A stretch of DNA of 64,000 nt from Shewanella basaltis (GCF_023283885.1 NZ_JAKILA010000002.1:283826-347825), one strand, 5' to 3'; numbered from the stretch's first letter, positions 1-9,587 are shown. The notes: generated from the sequence alone by a model not told the origin. Made by a program: numbers and translations.

Positions 1-434
1 ATCAGTTTAGAAATCGCAAGCTAGTGTTAATTGACACCGCCGGTATGGGACAACGTGATATGCGTCTTTATCAACAACTTGATAATTTGACTGCAAATAG
101 TAGGATCCCTATCCGCAGTTACTTAGTGATGTCTGCCACAGGGCAACGCCGTGTTCTACAAGATGCGGTTGAACATTTTAAGCGTATTCCATTGTCTGGG
201 GCTATTTTAACCAAATTAGATGAGTCAGTATCAATTGCAGGTGCATTGAGCGTATTGATTCAAAATGAGTTACCATTGAGTTATGTGACTGACGGTCAAC
301 GTGTTCCAGAAGACATGAAAGTGGCTGATACATTAGAATTAGCCAAGCAAGCACTAGCAGCATTAAACGAAACAGAACAACCAACGTCACAAGACACGGC
401 ATGGTCACATGACAATGCCTATGCATTTGAGTAA
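1..434 (+). CDS. flhF: FlhF flagellar SRP-type GTPase, C-terminal part (5' truncated by window)
   Basis: This is the C-terminal ~143 residues of an SRP-family GTPase; the reading frame is open from base 3, so the gene begins upstream of the window. Visible GTPase elements are the G3-type DTAGMGQRD motif near the left edge and the G4-type TKLDE motif about 60 residues later. FlhF sets the polar position of the flagellum. The next gene is the FlhG/FleN ATPase, its known antagonistic partner, starting 4 bases after the TAA, and the chemotaxis genes follow. That context fixes the identity as FlhF rather than Ffh or FtsY. Confidence 0.93.
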   Translation, partial: QFRNRKLVLIDTAGMGQRDMRLYQQLDNLTANSRIPIRSYLVMSATGQRRVLQDAVEHFKRIPLSGAILTKLDESVSIAGALSVLIQNELPLSYVTDGQRVPEDMKVADTLELAKQALAALNETEQPTSQDTAWSHDNAYAFE

Positions 435-438
435 AGAT

Positions 439-1320
439 ATGACTCGGGATCAAGCAAGTGGTTTACGTATGATGAATCAACCAAATAACGATAAAGTTAA
501 AGTAATTGCCGTATCCGGTGGTAAAGGCGGTGTCGGTAAAACAAGCGTGTCAATTAACACCGCAGTCGCACTGGCCGAAAAGGGTAAACGTGTACTGGTG
601 CTTGATGCTGACTTAGGTTTAGCAAACGTAGATGTGATGCTAGGGATCAGGGCTGAGAAAAATTTATCTCATGTTTTATCAGGTGATGCCGAATTAGATG
701 ACATCATTGTACGTGGCCCCAAAGGTATTGGTATTGTTCCAGCCACTTCGGGGACTCAAGCCATGGTGGAATTAACCCAAGCTCAACATGCGGGGTTAAT
801 TAGAGCGTTCAGTGAAATGCGTACCCAGTTTGATATATTAATTGTTGATACTGCGGCGGGTATTTCAGACATGGTATTGAGTTTTTCTCGTGCATCGCAA
901 GATGTGCTGATTGTTGTCTGTGATGAGCCGACCTCCATTACCGATGCCTATGCTTTAATTAAGATTTTAAGTCGCGAACATGGGGTGTTTCATTTTAAAA
1001 TTGTGGCTAATATGGTTCGCAGTTTACGTGAAGGCATGGAATTGTTTGCTAAACTTAGCAAAGTAACAGACAGATTTTTAGATGTGGCGTTAGAATTGGT
1101 TGCCACTGTGCCATTTGATGAAAATTTACGTAAAGCGATTCGCAAACAAAAATTAGTGGTAGAGGCATTTCCAAAGTCACCCTCAGCGATTGCTTATCAT
1201 GGGTTGGCTAATAAGATAATGACTTGGCCTATTCCACAGCAACCCGGTGGTCATCTAGAATTTTTTGTTGAGCGTTTAGTACAACGTAAACCTGTTGATG
1301 AGGTGAGAGCGAGTGAATAA
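439..1320 (+). CDS. flhG: FlhG/FleN MinD-like ATPase, flagellar number regulator
   Basis: MinD/ParA-type ATPase of about 293 residues. It has a deviant Walker A motif (GGKGGVGKTS) near residue 25, a Walker B-like stretch (FDILIVDTAAG) and the switch region VLDADLGLANVD. FlhG limits polar flagellum number by acting on FlhF and the master regulator. The frame stays open upstream to an ATG at 409, inside flhF. I prefer the ATG at 439 (MTRDQASGLR) because it follows the flhF stop by 4 bases, has a GAGTAAAG ribosome site, and matches the short N-terminus usual in this genus. The 3' end overlaps fliA by 8 bases, which suggests translational coupling. Confidence 0.93.
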   Translation: MTRDQASGLRMMNQPNNDKVKVIAVSGGKGGVGKTSVSINTAVALAEKGKRVLVLDADLGLANVDVMLGIRAEKNLSHVLSGDAELDDIIVRGPKGIGIVPATSGTQAMVELTQAQHAGLIRAFSEMRTQFDILIVDTAAGISDMVLSFSRASQDVLIVVCDEPTSITDAYALIKILSREHGVFHFKIVANMVRSLREGMELFAKLSKVTDRFLDVALELVATVPFDENLRKAIRKQKLVVEAFPKSPSAIAYHGLANKIMTWPIPQQPGGHLEFFVERLVQRKPVDEVRASE

Positions 1321-2032
1321 AGCCGCAGCGTATACTCAGTTCGATAACAAAACATCGATTGTTGAACAGTATGCACCGTTGGTGAAAAGAATTGCTCATC
1401 ATATGTTGGCAAGATTGCCCGCATCAGTGCAACTGGATGATTTATTACAAGCAGGTATGATGGGGCTTCTTGAAGCATCATCAAAATTTGATGGCAGTAA
1501 AGGGGCGAAATTTGAAACCTTTGCTGGTATACGTATTCGTGGGGCGATGATAGATGAAATTCGCCGCGGAGACTGGGTTCCGCGCTCAGTTCATCGTAAT
1601 AATCGTCGTGTAGCTCAAGTTATTGATGAACTTGAACAACTGTTAGGACGTGATGCACGAGACACAGAAATTGCTGAAAAACTTGATATGTCTCTCGATG
1701 AGTACCATCATATCTTAAATGATGTTTCTGTAGGTAAAATCATAGGCATAGAAGACCTTGGTGTTTCTCAAGATGTGTTGAGCACAAACGAAGAGTCACC
1801 AGATGAAGCTTTTGATTCTCTAGCTGAGACTCAATTTCAATCAGCATTGGTTGAAGCAATTAAAACATTGCCCGAAAGAGATGCATTAGTGTTGTCGTTA
1901 TATTATGACGAAGCATTAAATTTAAAAGAAATTGGTGCCATCCTTGAGGTTAGCGAGTCGCGAGTAAGTCAGATATTAAGTCAGGCTATGCTCAGATTAA
2001 AAGCTAAACTCAAGCATTGGACACAAGAATAA
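1313..2032 (+). CDS. fliA: FliA, RNA polymerase sigma-28 factor for flagellar operons
   Basis: 239-residue sigma-70-family protein of the FliA type. Region 2 is seen in the LDDLLQAGMMGLLEA and FETFAGIRIRGAMIDEIRR stretches (about residues 40-85), and the C-terminal region 4 helix-turn-helix in LNLKEIGAILEVSESRVSQI (about 205-225). It directs RNA polymerase to late flagellar and chemotaxis promoters. Translation starts at a GTG overlapping the flhG stop (GTGAATAA). It lies between flhG and cheY, the standard order in Shewanella, Vibrio and Pseudomonas. Length and motifs are complete. Confidence 0.95.
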   Translation: MNKAAAYTQFDNKTSIVEQYAPLVKRIAHHMLARLPASVQLDDLLQAGMMGLLEASSKFDGSKGAKFETFAGIRIRGAMIDEIRRGDWVPRSVHRNNRRVAQVIDELEQLLGRDARDTEIAEKLDMSLDEYHHILNDVSVGKIIGIEDLGVSQDVLSTNEESPDEAFDSLAETQFQSALVEAIKTLPERDALVLSLYYDEALNLKEIGAILEVSESRVSQILSQAMLRLKAKLKHWTQE

Positions 2033-2077
2033 TAACTAATTATAGAGCAAACGAGTGTCAGCTCACCGGAGGAAACC

Positions 2078-2461
2078 TTGGACAAGAATATGAAGATTCT
2101 TATTGTTGACGACTTTTCAACAATGAGACGTATCATTAAGAACTTGTTGCGAGACTTGGGATTTAACAATACCCAAGAAGCAGATGATGGCTCAACAGCC
2201 CTACCTATGTTGCAAAAAGGTGATTTTGACTTTGTTGTAACAGACTGGAATATGCCTGGAATGCAGGGTATTGATTTACTTAAAGCAATCCGCGCAGATG
2301 ATTCACTCAAACATTTACCCGTATTAATGGTGACCGCTGAAGCTAAGCGTGAGCAAATTATTGCAGCAGCGCAAGCTGGTGTTAACGGTTATGTCGTTAA
2401 ACCATTTACTGCGGCAACGTTGAAAGAAAAGCTAGATAAAATCTTTGAACGATTAGCATAA
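2078..2461 (+). CDS. cheY: CheY chemotaxis response regulator
   Basis: Stand-alone receiver domain, 127 residues. The acidic pocket is in ILIVDDF (residues 8-13), the phospho-acceptor is Asp56 in [10 protein letters not shown], the Thr of VTAEA and the Lys of YVVKPF complete the active site. Phospho-CheY binds the flagellar switch and changes rotation. I choose the TTG start at 2078 because a strong GGAGG ribosome site sits about 6 bases upstream; an ATG 12 bases later is the alternative. The order cheY-cheZ-cheA-cheB with short gaps shows one operon. Confidence 0.96.
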   Translation: MDKNMKILIVDDFSTMRRIIKNLLRDLGFNNTQEADDGSTALPMLQKGDFDFVVTDWNMPGMQGIDLLKAIRADDSLKHLPVLMVTAEAKREQIIAAAQAGVNGYVVKPFTAATLKEKLDKIFERLA

Positions 2462-2474
2462 GCAAGGATAAGTC

Positions 2475-3212
2475 ATGCAGGCATCATTATCGGGGTTAAT
2501 TACTCTCGAACAGGCCCAGCAACTTGTTGAACTGCTATCGGCGGGAGAGCAAGATAAAGCTGACGAAATCATCAGGGAGTTAGCACATCCTTTGCAGCGA
2601 GAGCTGTTTGAGGAGGTTGGAAAACTCACTCGCCAGTTACACAGTGCGTTAAAGGACTTTCAAGTTGATAACCGTTTATCAGAATTAGCTAAAACCGAAA
2701 TTCCGGATGCTAAGGAAAGATTAAACTACGTTATTGATATGACAGAGCAAGCTGCTAATAAAACCATGGATGCGGTTGAAGAATGTTTGCCTTTGGCCGA
2801 TACAATAATCAGCAATATTCAATCAGTGACTCCTATGTGGGATAAATTGATGCGTCGGGATATTGAGCTAGGTGAATTCAAGTCACTTTGCCATGACGTT
2901 CAGCAATTTATGTCTAACAGTGAGCATGACTCAAATCGTCTTCGCGAATTGCTCAATCAAATATTGATGGCGCAAGATTTCCAAGATTTAACCGGGCAGA
3001 TGATCCGCAGAGTGATTGAACTTGTGCGAGAGGTAGAGAGTAATTTAGTGTCAATGTTGACTGTGTTTGGTGAACATACCACTGAATCGCTGCCTACTGT
3101 TAAAGATAATAAGATAGAGGCTGAAGGCCCAATCATGAATGCCGAGTTACGTGAAGACGTGGTCACGGGTCAAGATGAAGTTGATGATCTGCTATCAAGT
3201 CTGGGTTTCTAA
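2475..3212 (+). CDS. cheZ: CheZ, CheY-P phosphatase
   Basis: 245-residue, largely helical protein with the diagnostic CheZ motif QDFQDLTGQMIRR near residues 168-180; the Gln in this motif is the catalytic residue that positions water for CheY-P dephosphorylation. The C-terminus ends in an acidic helix (DEVDDLLSSLGF) that matches the CheY-binding tail of the family. The gene starts 13 bases after cheY and ends 15 bases before cheA. CheZ terminates the chemotaxis signal in proteobacteria with a CheY/CheZ pathway. Confidence 0.95.
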   Translation: MQASLSGLITLEQAQQLVELLSAGEQDKADEIIRELAHPLQRELFEEVGKLTRQLHSALKDFQVDNRLSELAKTEIPDAKERLNYVIDMTEQAANKTMDAVEECLPLADTIISNIQSVTPMWDKLMRRDIELGEFKSLCHDVQQFMSNSEHDSNRLRELLNQILMAQDFQDLTGQMIRRVIELVREVESNLVSMLTVFGEHTTESLPTVKDNKIEAEGPIMNAELREDVVTGQDEVDDLLSSLGF

Positions 3213-3227
3213 TTAGGAGTCAATTTA

Positions 3228-5468
3228 ATGTCATTTGATGTTGATGAAGAGATACTCCAGGACTTTTTAATTGAAGCTGGTGAAATTTTAGAGCTTCTAC
3301 AGGAGCAGTTGGTTGCTCTTGAAAATAATCCTGATGACAGTGATTTACTAAACGCCATTTTTCGTGGATTTCACACAGTAAAAGGTGGAGCGGGCTTTTT
3401 AAGTTTGACTCCAATGGTTGACGTTTGTCACGAAGCCGAGAACACGTTCGATTTGCTACGTACAGGCAAACGCAGTGTTAATGCTGAGCTCATGGATATT
3501 ATTTTGCAGGCTGTTGATGCCATTAATACCATGTTTGCACAAACCCAACAGGGGCAACAACAAGATCCTGCAGATTCTGACTTACTTTCAAAGCTGAAGT
3601 TATTAAGCTCTGGTGCTCCTTTGCCTTCAGAAATGGGCGAGAGCGCTTCTGAGCCAGAAGTCATCGAAGACGCTGTTGAGGTTATTGAACCTGAGTATAT
3701 TGAAGACATTACCCCACAAGCCAGCGCTGACACAAATGGTGCGGCGATTGACGAAATTGACGAATCCGAATTTGAAGCCTTGCTCGATGCATTACACGGC
3801 ACAGGGAAAAGCCCTACATCTTCTGCTGGTGCGGCAATAGCCCAAGAAGCAGAGATACCTAAGTCGACAGCATCATCTTCAAGTAGTGATGAAATCACCG
3901 ACGATGAATTTGAAGCATTACTAGACGAGCTTCATGGTTCAGGGTCTTTTAAAGCTAAAGCCGAATCGGTAAGCGAAAAACCTAAACCTGCAGAACCTGT
4001 AGTTGAACCACTAGTCGATTCAGACGAAATTACTGATGATGAGTTTGAACGATTACTTGATGAATTACATGGAAAAGGCGGTGCTCCAGCTGTGGCTGCA
4101 TCTCCTAAACCAACGCCAGCTAAATCACCAGAGGCTCCTAAAGCCACACCGTCATCGGCTCCTGCGGCTAAACCAGCGCCTGCACCAGCACCGAAGCCCG
4201 CAGCTGCGCCAGTTGCTAAACCTGCTGTAGCGCCAAAAGCTGACGTTGTTCAAGAAAAAGCGCCGGCAAAAGCCAATGCGGTTCCGCAAGGTGAAACAAC
4301 GGTTCGTGTTGATACTGCTCGCCTTGACCAAATTATGAATATGGTGGGTGAATTAGTACTAGTGCGCAATCGCTTAGTGAGTTTAGGCATCACTCGCGAA
4401 GACGAAGAAATGTCTAAAGCGTTAGCAAACCTTGACCTTGTTACTGCAGATTTACAGGGTGCAGTAATGAAAACCCGCATGCAACCGATTAAAAAGGTGT
4501 TTGGTCGTTTCCCTCGGGTTGTGCGCGATTTAGCGCGCACATTAAACAAAGAAATTGATTTAGTCATGATTGGTGAAGAAACCGATCTAGACAAAAATTT
4601 AGTTGAAGCATTAGCCGATCCACTCGTCCACTTAGTCCGTAACTCGGTTGATCATGGTATTGAGATGCCAATCACTCGTGAGGCTAATGGTAAACCTCGC
4701 TCGGGCACGATAACCCTATCAGCCAGTCAAGAAGGTGATCACATCCTGCTAAAAATTGAGGATGATGGCGCGGGAATGGACCCCGAAAAGCTAAAACAAA
4801 TAGCGATCAGTCGCGGTGTGTTAGACGAAGATGCCGCGGCAAGAATGACTGATAACGAAGCGTACAATCTGATTTTTGCACCAGGTTTTTCTACCAAAGT
4901 TGAGATCTCAGACATTTCTGGTCGTGGCGTTGGTATGGATGTGGTTAAAACCCGTATTAATCAGTTAAACGGTACTGTTCATATTGACTCAATGAAAGGT
5001 AAAGGCACCATTCTTGAGATTAAAGTGCCATTAACTTTGGCGATTATGCCAACACTTATGGTCGATGTGTCTAAGCAAGTGTTCGCTTTGCCGTTATCAA
5101 GTGTTAATGAGATTTTCAACCTAGACTTGACTAAAACCAATATTGTCGATGGTCAATTAACGGTGATTTTCCGTAATAAAGCCGTGCCTTTATTTTATCT
5201 TGAGCAATGGCTTCACAGCAAAAAAACCAAGTTTAAGCATGGCGATAAAAAGCATGGGCATGTAGTGATTGTGCAATTAGGTACAATGCAAATTGGTTTT
5301 GTAGTTGATGCGCTAATAGGTCAAGAAGAAGTTGTCATTAAACCCTTAGGGAGTATGTTACAAGGCACACCTGGTATGGCTGGGGCAACAATTACATCAG
5401 ATGGCGGCATCGCACTGATCCTCGATATTCCTGGTTTACTTAAACATTATGCCAAAAACAAAAAATAA
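3228..5468 (+). CDS. cheA: CheA chemotaxis histidine kinase with repeat-bearing linker
   Basis: 746-residue histidine kinase. The N-terminal Hpt domain carries the phospho-His at about residue 49 (FRGFHTVKGG). Residues ~130-350 form a long acidic, then Pro/Ala-rich linker. P3 dimerisation begins near 356, the ATP-binding domain has an N box (RNSVDHG), G1 (DDGAGMD) and G2 (GRGVGMDVV), and a CheW-like P5 domain closes the protein. The linker contains three copies of a DEITDDEFEALLDELHG-like motif at ~175, 221 and 266. I see no obvious P2 (CheY-binding) domain. It phosphorylates CheY and CheB from receptor arrays; the parC/parP genes downstream imply polar placement through the linker. Confidence 0.95.
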   Translation: MSFDVDEEILQDFLIEAGEILELLQEQLVALENNPDDSDLLNAIFRGFHTVKGGAGFLSLTPMVDVCHEAENTFDLLRTGKRSVNAELMDIILQAVDAINTMFAQTQQGQQQDPADSDLLSKLKLLSSGAPLPSEMGESASEPEVIEDAVEVIEPEYIEDITPQASADTNGAAIDEIDESEFEALLDALHGTGKSPTSSAGAAIAQEAEIPKSTASSSSSDEITDDEFEALLDELHGSGSFKAKAESVSEKPKPAEPVVEPLVDSDEITDDEFERLLDELHGKGGAPAVAASPKPTPAKSPEAPKATPSSAPAAKPAPAPAPKPAAAPVAKPAVAPKADVVQEKAPAKANAVPQGETTVRVDTARLDQIMNMVGELVLVRNRLVSLGITREDEEMSKALANLDLVTADLQGAVMKTRMQPIKKVFGRFPRVVRDLARTLNKEIDLVMIGEETDLDKNLVEALADPLVHLVRNSVDHGIEMPITREANGKPRSGTITLSASQEGDHILLKIEDDGAGMDPEKLKQIAISRGVLDEDAAARMTDNEAYNLIFAPGFSTKVEISDISGRGVGMDVVKTRINQLNGTVHIDSMKGKGTILEIKVPLTLAIMPTLMVDVSKQVFALPLSSVNEIFNLDLTKTNIVDGQLTVIFRNKAVPLFYLEQWLHSKKTKFKHGDKKHGHVVIVQLGTMQIGFVVDALIGQEEVVIKPLGSMLQGTPGMAGATITSDGGIALILDIPGLLKHYAKNKK

Positions 5469-5493
5469 AAAGTTCCATAATTTAAGGAATTAA

Positions 5494-6711
5494 ATGGCTA
5501 TAAAAGTATTAGTTGTAGATGATTCTAGCTTTTTTCGACGTCGAGTCAGTGAGATTGTTAACCAAGATCCTGATCTCGAGGTCATTGCTGTTGCTGTTAA
5601 TGGCAAAGAAGCGGTTGATATGGCTGCAAAGTTAAAACCTCAAGTGATAACCATGGATATTGAAATGCCTGTGATGGACGGTATTAGTGCTGTCAGAGCA
5701 ATCATGGCCAATAATCCAACGCCTATTTTAATGTTTTCATCCTTGACTCATGATGGGGCTAAAGCAACACTCGACGCACTCGAAGCGGGTGCATTAGATT
5801 TTTTGCCTAAGCGTTTTGAAGATATTGCGACCAACAAAGATGAAGCTATTTTGTTGCTGCAACAACGGATTAAAGCTCTTGGACGCCGTAGAATATACCG
5901 TCCAAGCATTGCACCTTTGCCTGCGAGTAGTTCAGAATCTCGTCGCCCTATAGGTGGCGCAGAATCAACACTCGCAGCACGTCGACCGTTAACCTCAAGA
6001 TTATCGAATCACAGTGCAACAAATAGTGCGCTGACATTATCTCAACGTGCTTCTGCTTCATCACCTGTTGAGCGACAAAGCCAACAAGCGGCTCCGGTCA
6101 GTTCGTCAGTTGCTAGCATTAGAGCCAGTGGTAAACAATACAAGCTATTACTTATTGGGACCTCTACAGGAGGGCCTGTTGCGCTGCAAAAAGTATTGAC
6201 GGCATTCCCTGCCAATTATCCTCATCCTATCGTGTTAATACAGCATATGCCTGCCGCATTTACTCCTGCGTTTTCTGCTCGTTTGAACTCATTGTGCAAA
6301 ATTGAAGTGAAAGAAGCTGAAAATGGTGATGTGATGCGTTCTGGTTGTGCTTATCTTGCTCCTGGTGGAATGCAGCTGATGATTGAGCGTACGGGAATGA
6401 CCGGGCGCTTAAAGGTGGTCGCAGGCAATAGCGACATGAATTACAAGCCTTGTGTTGACATCACATTTGCCTCAGCGTCAAAAGCCTTTGGTGGTGACGT
6501 ATTAGCAGTTGTGTTAACCGGTATGGGAGCAGATGGTCGGGAAGGGGCGAGAATGCTTAAATCGGCAGGGGCGACCATTTGGGCTCAAGATGAGGCCAGT
6601 TGCGTCGTTTATGGTATGCCACAAGCGGTGGCATCTGCGGGGCTTGCAGCGCATTCTATTTCGCTTGATTCTATGGCTGAGGCTATTTTAAAAGAGACAA
6701 GTCGTGGCTAA
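5494..6711 (+). CDS. cheB: CheB chemotaxis protein-glutamate methylesterase
   Basis: 405-residue two-domain response regulator. The receiver (about 1-125) has VLVVDDS and the phospho-acceptor Asp in [11 protein letters not shown]. After an unusually long Ser/Ala-rich linker (about 135-205) comes the methylesterase domain with the catalytic Ser in GTSTGGP, His in [10 protein letters not shown], and Asp in GMGADGREG. It demethylates chemoreceptors for adaptation. The linker makes it somewhat longer than the usual ~350 residues. It overlaps the next gene by 8 bases. CheR is not in the window, as is usual for this operon type. Confidence 0.95.
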   Translation: MAIKVLVVDDSSFFRRRVSEIVNQDPDLEVIAVAVNGKEAVDMAAKLKPQVITMDIEMPVMDGISAVRAIMANNPTPILMFSSLTHDGAKATLDALEAGALDFLPKRFEDIATNKDEAILLLQQRIKALGRRRIYRPSIAPLPASSSESRRPIGGAESTLAARRPLTSRLSNHSATNSALTLSQRASASSPVERQSQQAAPVSSSVASIRASGKQYKLLLIGTSTGGPVALQKVLTAFPANYPHPIVLIQHMPAAFTPAFSARLNSLCKIEVKEAENGDVMRSGCAYLAPGGMQLMIERTGMTGRLKVVAGNSDMNYKPCVDITFASASKAFGGDVLAVVLTGMGADGREGARMLKSAGATIWAQDEASCVVYGMPQAVASAGLAAHSISLDSMAEAILKETSRG

Positions 6712-7156
6712 CTCAACGACCTCTCTCACGACTAAGCTGACGTTGGGTTTATTTTTGTGCTTGGTTGCCATTCTAGTATTAGGCAGTTTATATGTCGATT
6801 CGCAGCGTAAAATGTCTTTACTCTCAAAAGAAATTGAGCAATTAAAGGCCTCGCAAGTGCTATTGATGGTACCTGAAGATCAAGCTGAACACATTGCTAA
6901 CTGGTTGTTGAATCATCCTGAGCAAACCCAAGCCATGATAAACCAAACGGGTAAAAATGAAGCTAAAAGTGTGCTAATTGGCCCAGGGGCAGCCGTGGCA
7001 ACTAATGACCAATTATCATCCCCGGCTGACAGCTCACAGACATTGCCGTCACAAGAGGTTATCGTGTCTGAAAACGCCCAAGGCGTTAAAGTCATTAGTT
7101 TGCCTAATGGGGGTATTCGAGTCACGACTCGGGAAGATACCCCACAAAAACAATAA
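6704..7156 (+). CDS. Single-pass membrane protein of unknown function in the chemotaxis operon
   Basis: 150-residue protein starting at a GTG that overlaps the end of cheB by 8 bases. One transmembrane helix is seen near residues 10-27 ([20 protein letters not shown]), followed by a short coiled-coil-like stretch ([15 protein letters not shown]) and a Ser/Thr/Gln-rich tail with low complexity. No catalytic motif is recognised. A gene occupies the same place between cheB and parC in related vibrios and shewanellas. The position suggests a role near the polar chemosensory arrays, but this is inference only. Confidence 0.75.
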   Translation: MANSTTSLTTKLTLGLFLCLVAILVLGSLYVDSQRKMSLLSKEIEQLKASQVLLMVPEDQAEHIANWLLNHPEQTQAMINQTGKNEAKSVLIGPGAAVATNDQLSSPADSSQTLPSQEVIVSENAQGVKVISLPNGGIRVTTREDTPQKQ

Positions 7157-7196
7157 TGAGCAATCCATCGAACAGTGATAAGTTGAGAGGCTTTTT

Positions 7197-7991
7197 TTGA
7201 AAGTATGGACAGTGGCAAATCAAAAAGGTGGTGTTGGTAAAACCACCACTGTTGCAAGCCTTGCTGGAGCAATAGCCAAGCGTGGGCAACGAGTATTGAT
7301 GATTGATACCGATCCTCATGCGTCATTGGGCTATTATCTTGGTATTGATTCAGAAGAAGTGCCGGGCTCACTTTATGATGTATTTGTTAATCATCAGACC
7401 TTGACTAAAGAATTGGTTTTGCAAAATGTGATCCCCACTCAAATTGAAGGGCTAGACATCATTCCTGCAAATATGGCCCTGGCAACATTAGACCGCTCTT
7501 TGGGACATCAAGAGGGAATGGGCTTGGTGCTTCGCAATTTATTGTCATTAGTAGAAGAACAATATGATGTGGCCATTATTGATTGCCCTCCCGTACTAGG
7601 GGTGTTAATGGTCAATGCACTTGCTGCCAGTGAACATATTATCATTCCGGTGCAGACCGAGTTTTTGGCGATTAAAGGCTTAGAAAGAATGGTAAAAACC
7701 ATGGAGATTATGGGCCGTTCTAAAAAGACACGCTACAGTTATACCGTGCTACCAACCATGTATGACAAACGCACTAAAGCATCACCAATCGCATTGCAAT
7801 TTTTACAAGACAAGTATGGTCAAACATTATGGCCAAATGATGTGATCCCTGTTGATACTAAATTCAGAGACGCCAGTTTAGCGCATTTACCGGCATCCCA
7901 TTACTCACCAACGAGTCGTGGGGTTAAAGCATATAATCGCTTGCTTGATTTTTTATTCGCTCGGGAGTTTGCTCATGTCAAAATCGGTTGA
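7197..7991 (+). CDS. parC: ParC-type ParA-like ATPase for polar positioning of chemotaxis arrays
   Basis: 264-residue ParA/Soj-family ATPase. The deviant Walker A motif is at the N-terminus (NQKGGVGKTTT), with DTDPHASLG and DVAIIDCPP following. It starts at a TTG directly before the conserved KVWTVANQKGG. In Vibrio cholerae the ParA-like protein at this position, downstream of cheB and upstream of a CheW-like ParP, is ParC, which recruits chemosensory arrays to the old pole. The chromosomal ParA sits with parB near the origin, and no parB is here. The gene overlaps parP by 17 bases. Confidence 0.88.
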   Translation: MKVWTVANQKGGVGKTTTVASLAGAIAKRGQRVLMIDTDPHASLGYYLGIDSEEVPGSLYDVFVNHQTLTKELVLQNVIPTQIEGLDIIPANMALATLDRSLGHQEGMGLVLRNLLSLVEEQYDVAIIDCPPVLGVLMVNALAASEHIIIPVQTEFLAIKGLERMVKTMEIMGRSKKTRYSYTVLPTMYDKRTKASPIALQFLQDKYGQTLWPNDVIPVDTKFRDASLAHLPASHYSPTSRGVKAYNRLLDFLFAREFAHVKIG

Positions 7992-9039
7992 TGAAACTGT
8001 TTTTGATTATTTCAGTTTGTTATTACAGGAACCGGCACCTGCCAAGACCGTAATACAGCCTGAAGCTAAACCAGTTAAAGGAACTACTTCAAGTCCTTCT
8101 GCGCCAGCGGTGGACAGCAAAAGTGTGGTAGATACCTACGTTAATAATAAGCCCGAGGCGTTGATGCCAAATGCATCAACATCAAAAGTTATCGGTAGCC
8201 GAAGCTTTGCTGAACCTGCAACACAGGTCGATAAATTAGCACTTGAAAAACTCTTGTCTGCTGTGACCCAAGCAGACAAACAAACTGATATTCAATTGCA
8301 AATTAAAGCCAGTGCCAAAAGAGTGCGTGAGGCTATTAGTCAAACAGAGACTAAAACTCTTGCGCCATCAGTTGACGGTGTGCAATTACAAAAAACGCCT
8401 CTAGCGGGTAAAGAAATCAACTCGTTAGTCGATATAAAAACAGATGATAGTACGCTTAATGCGTTAAAAGACGCTATTATTAAGCATGACAAACTCGCAG
8501 AGGAAAAATCTGCCCAGCAATTGCAACACGCCAAGGGTGCAATACCACCCAGTGTGACTCAAAATTTACAAGACGTGTTAGACGATGAGTTTCAGGTGTT
8601 ATTTTTTAATGTTGCAGGATTAACGTTAGCCGTGCCGTTAGTGAGTTTAGGTGGCATTATCAAGATAGATAAAATCAATCATCTTATTGGTCGACCATCG
8701 TGGTTTAAAGGTGTGCAAACACACCGCGACAGTAAAATTAATGTGGTTGATACTTGTGCCTGGGTGATGCCAGAAAAATATTCACCAGAACTGGCAGAAA
8801 CGGTAAATTATCAATATCTTGTTATGCTAGAAAATAGTGCTTGGGGGTTAACCTGTGAGTCACTGGTTAATGCCGTTAAAATAGATAAATCTCACGTCAA
8901 TTGGCGTGAAAAACCAGGTAAGCGACCATGGCTTGCTGGGGTAGTAAAACAACAAATGTGTGGTATTTTGCATGTTCAAGCATTAATTGAAATGCTTGAT
9001 GCTGGTTTAGGTTGTCAGGATTCGATTGACCGAGGTTAA
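7975..9039 (+). CDS. parP: ParP-like CheW-domain protein, array-pole adaptor
   Basis: About 354 residues. The first ~200 are polar, low-complexity sequence rich in Pro, Ser, Thr and Lys; the last ~150 form a CheW-like domain (from FQVLFFNVAGLTLAVPL onward). This architecture and its place between parC and cheW match ParP of Vibrio, which binds CheA and ParC and stabilises polar arrays. The frame is open to 7918, but the ATG at 7975 (MSKSVDETVFDYF) has a CGGGAG ribosome site and is the likely start. The CheW-type domain could bind the CheA P5 domain or the CheA linker; the latter is inference. Confidence 0.87.
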   Translation: MSKSVDETVFDYFSLLLQEPAPAKTVIQPEAKPVKGTTSSPSAPAVDSKSVVDTYVNNKPEALMPNASTSKVIGSRSFAEPATQVDKLALEKLLSAVTQADKQTDIQLQIKASAKRVREAISQTETKTLAPSVDGVQLQKTPLAGKEINSLVDIKTDDSTLNALKDAIIKHDKLAEEKSAQQLQHAKGAIPPSVTQNLQDVLDDEFQVLFFNVAGLTLAVPLVSLGGIIKIDKINHLIGRPSWFKGVQTHRDSKINVVDTCAWVMPEKYSPELAETVNYQYLVMLENSAWGLTCESLVNAVKIDKSHVNWREKPGKRPWLAGVVKQQMCGILHVQALIEMLDAGLGCQDSIDRG

Positions 9040-9041
9040 CT

Positions 9042-9536
9042 ATGAGCGATTCTAGAAGTGTAGCAGCTGTTGCTGCGGGTAAAGACGATGCGGTATTACA
9101 ATGGGTGACATTTAAGCTAGACCATGAAACCTACGGCATAAATGTTATGCAGGTACAAGAAGTATTACGTTATACCGAGATTGCGCCAGTACCCGGTGCA
9201 CCTCATTATGTGTTGGGTATTATTAATCTTCGCGGTAACGTGGTAACCGTCATTGATACTCGGTCACGCTTTGGTTTGCAATCAGCTGAACTTGACGACT
9301 CAACCCGAATTGTTATTATCGAGGCTGAAAAGCAAGTGATTGGTATTTTGGTCGACAGCGTTGCAGAAGTCGTTTATTTACGCCGCTCTGAAATAGACAA
9401 TGCACCAAACGTGGGTACTGAAGAAAGCGCCAAGTTTATTCAAGGTGTGAGTAATCGTGATAATGAACTATTGATTTTAGTAGATCTAGACAAGCTATTG
9501 TCTGATGAAGAGTGGGTTGAATTAACTCAACTCTAA
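9042..9536 (+). CDS. cheW: CheW chemotaxis coupling protein
   Basis: 164-residue single CheW domain. Conserved family stretches are VTFKLDHETYGINVMQVQEV, EIAPVPGAPHYVLGIINLRG and VVTVIDTRSRFGL. CheW links chemoreceptor tips to CheA. It begins 2 bases after parP ends, and a stem-loop with a T-run follows at 9554-9587, so this is the last strongly expressed gene before a terminator. Length is normal for the family. Confidence 0.96.
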   Translation: MSDSRSVAAVAAGKDDAVLQWVTFKLDHETYGINVMQVQEVLRYTEIAPVPGAPHYVLGIINLRGNVVTVIDTRSRFGLQSAELDDSTRIVIIEAEKQVIGILVDSVAEVVYLRRSEIDNAPNVGTEESAKFIQGVSNRDNELLILVDLDKLLSDEEWVELTQL

Positions 9537-9553
9537 AATCAAGGTTGTAACCC

Positions 9554-9587
9554 AAAAGCCAACCCTTGTATGTTGGCTTTTTTGTTT
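9554..9587 (+). terminator. Rho-independent terminator after cheW
   Basis: Ten-base stem AAAAGCCAAC paired with GTTGGCTTTT around an 8-base loop, running into a T-rich tract. It lies 18 bases after the cheW stop and would end or attenuate the chemotaxis operon before the DUF2802 gene. Confidence 0.85.

Noticed and set aside
7197..7991. Chromosome-partitioning ParA/Soj
   Set aside because: No parB or parS context; position between cheB and a CheW-like ParP fits array positioning instead.
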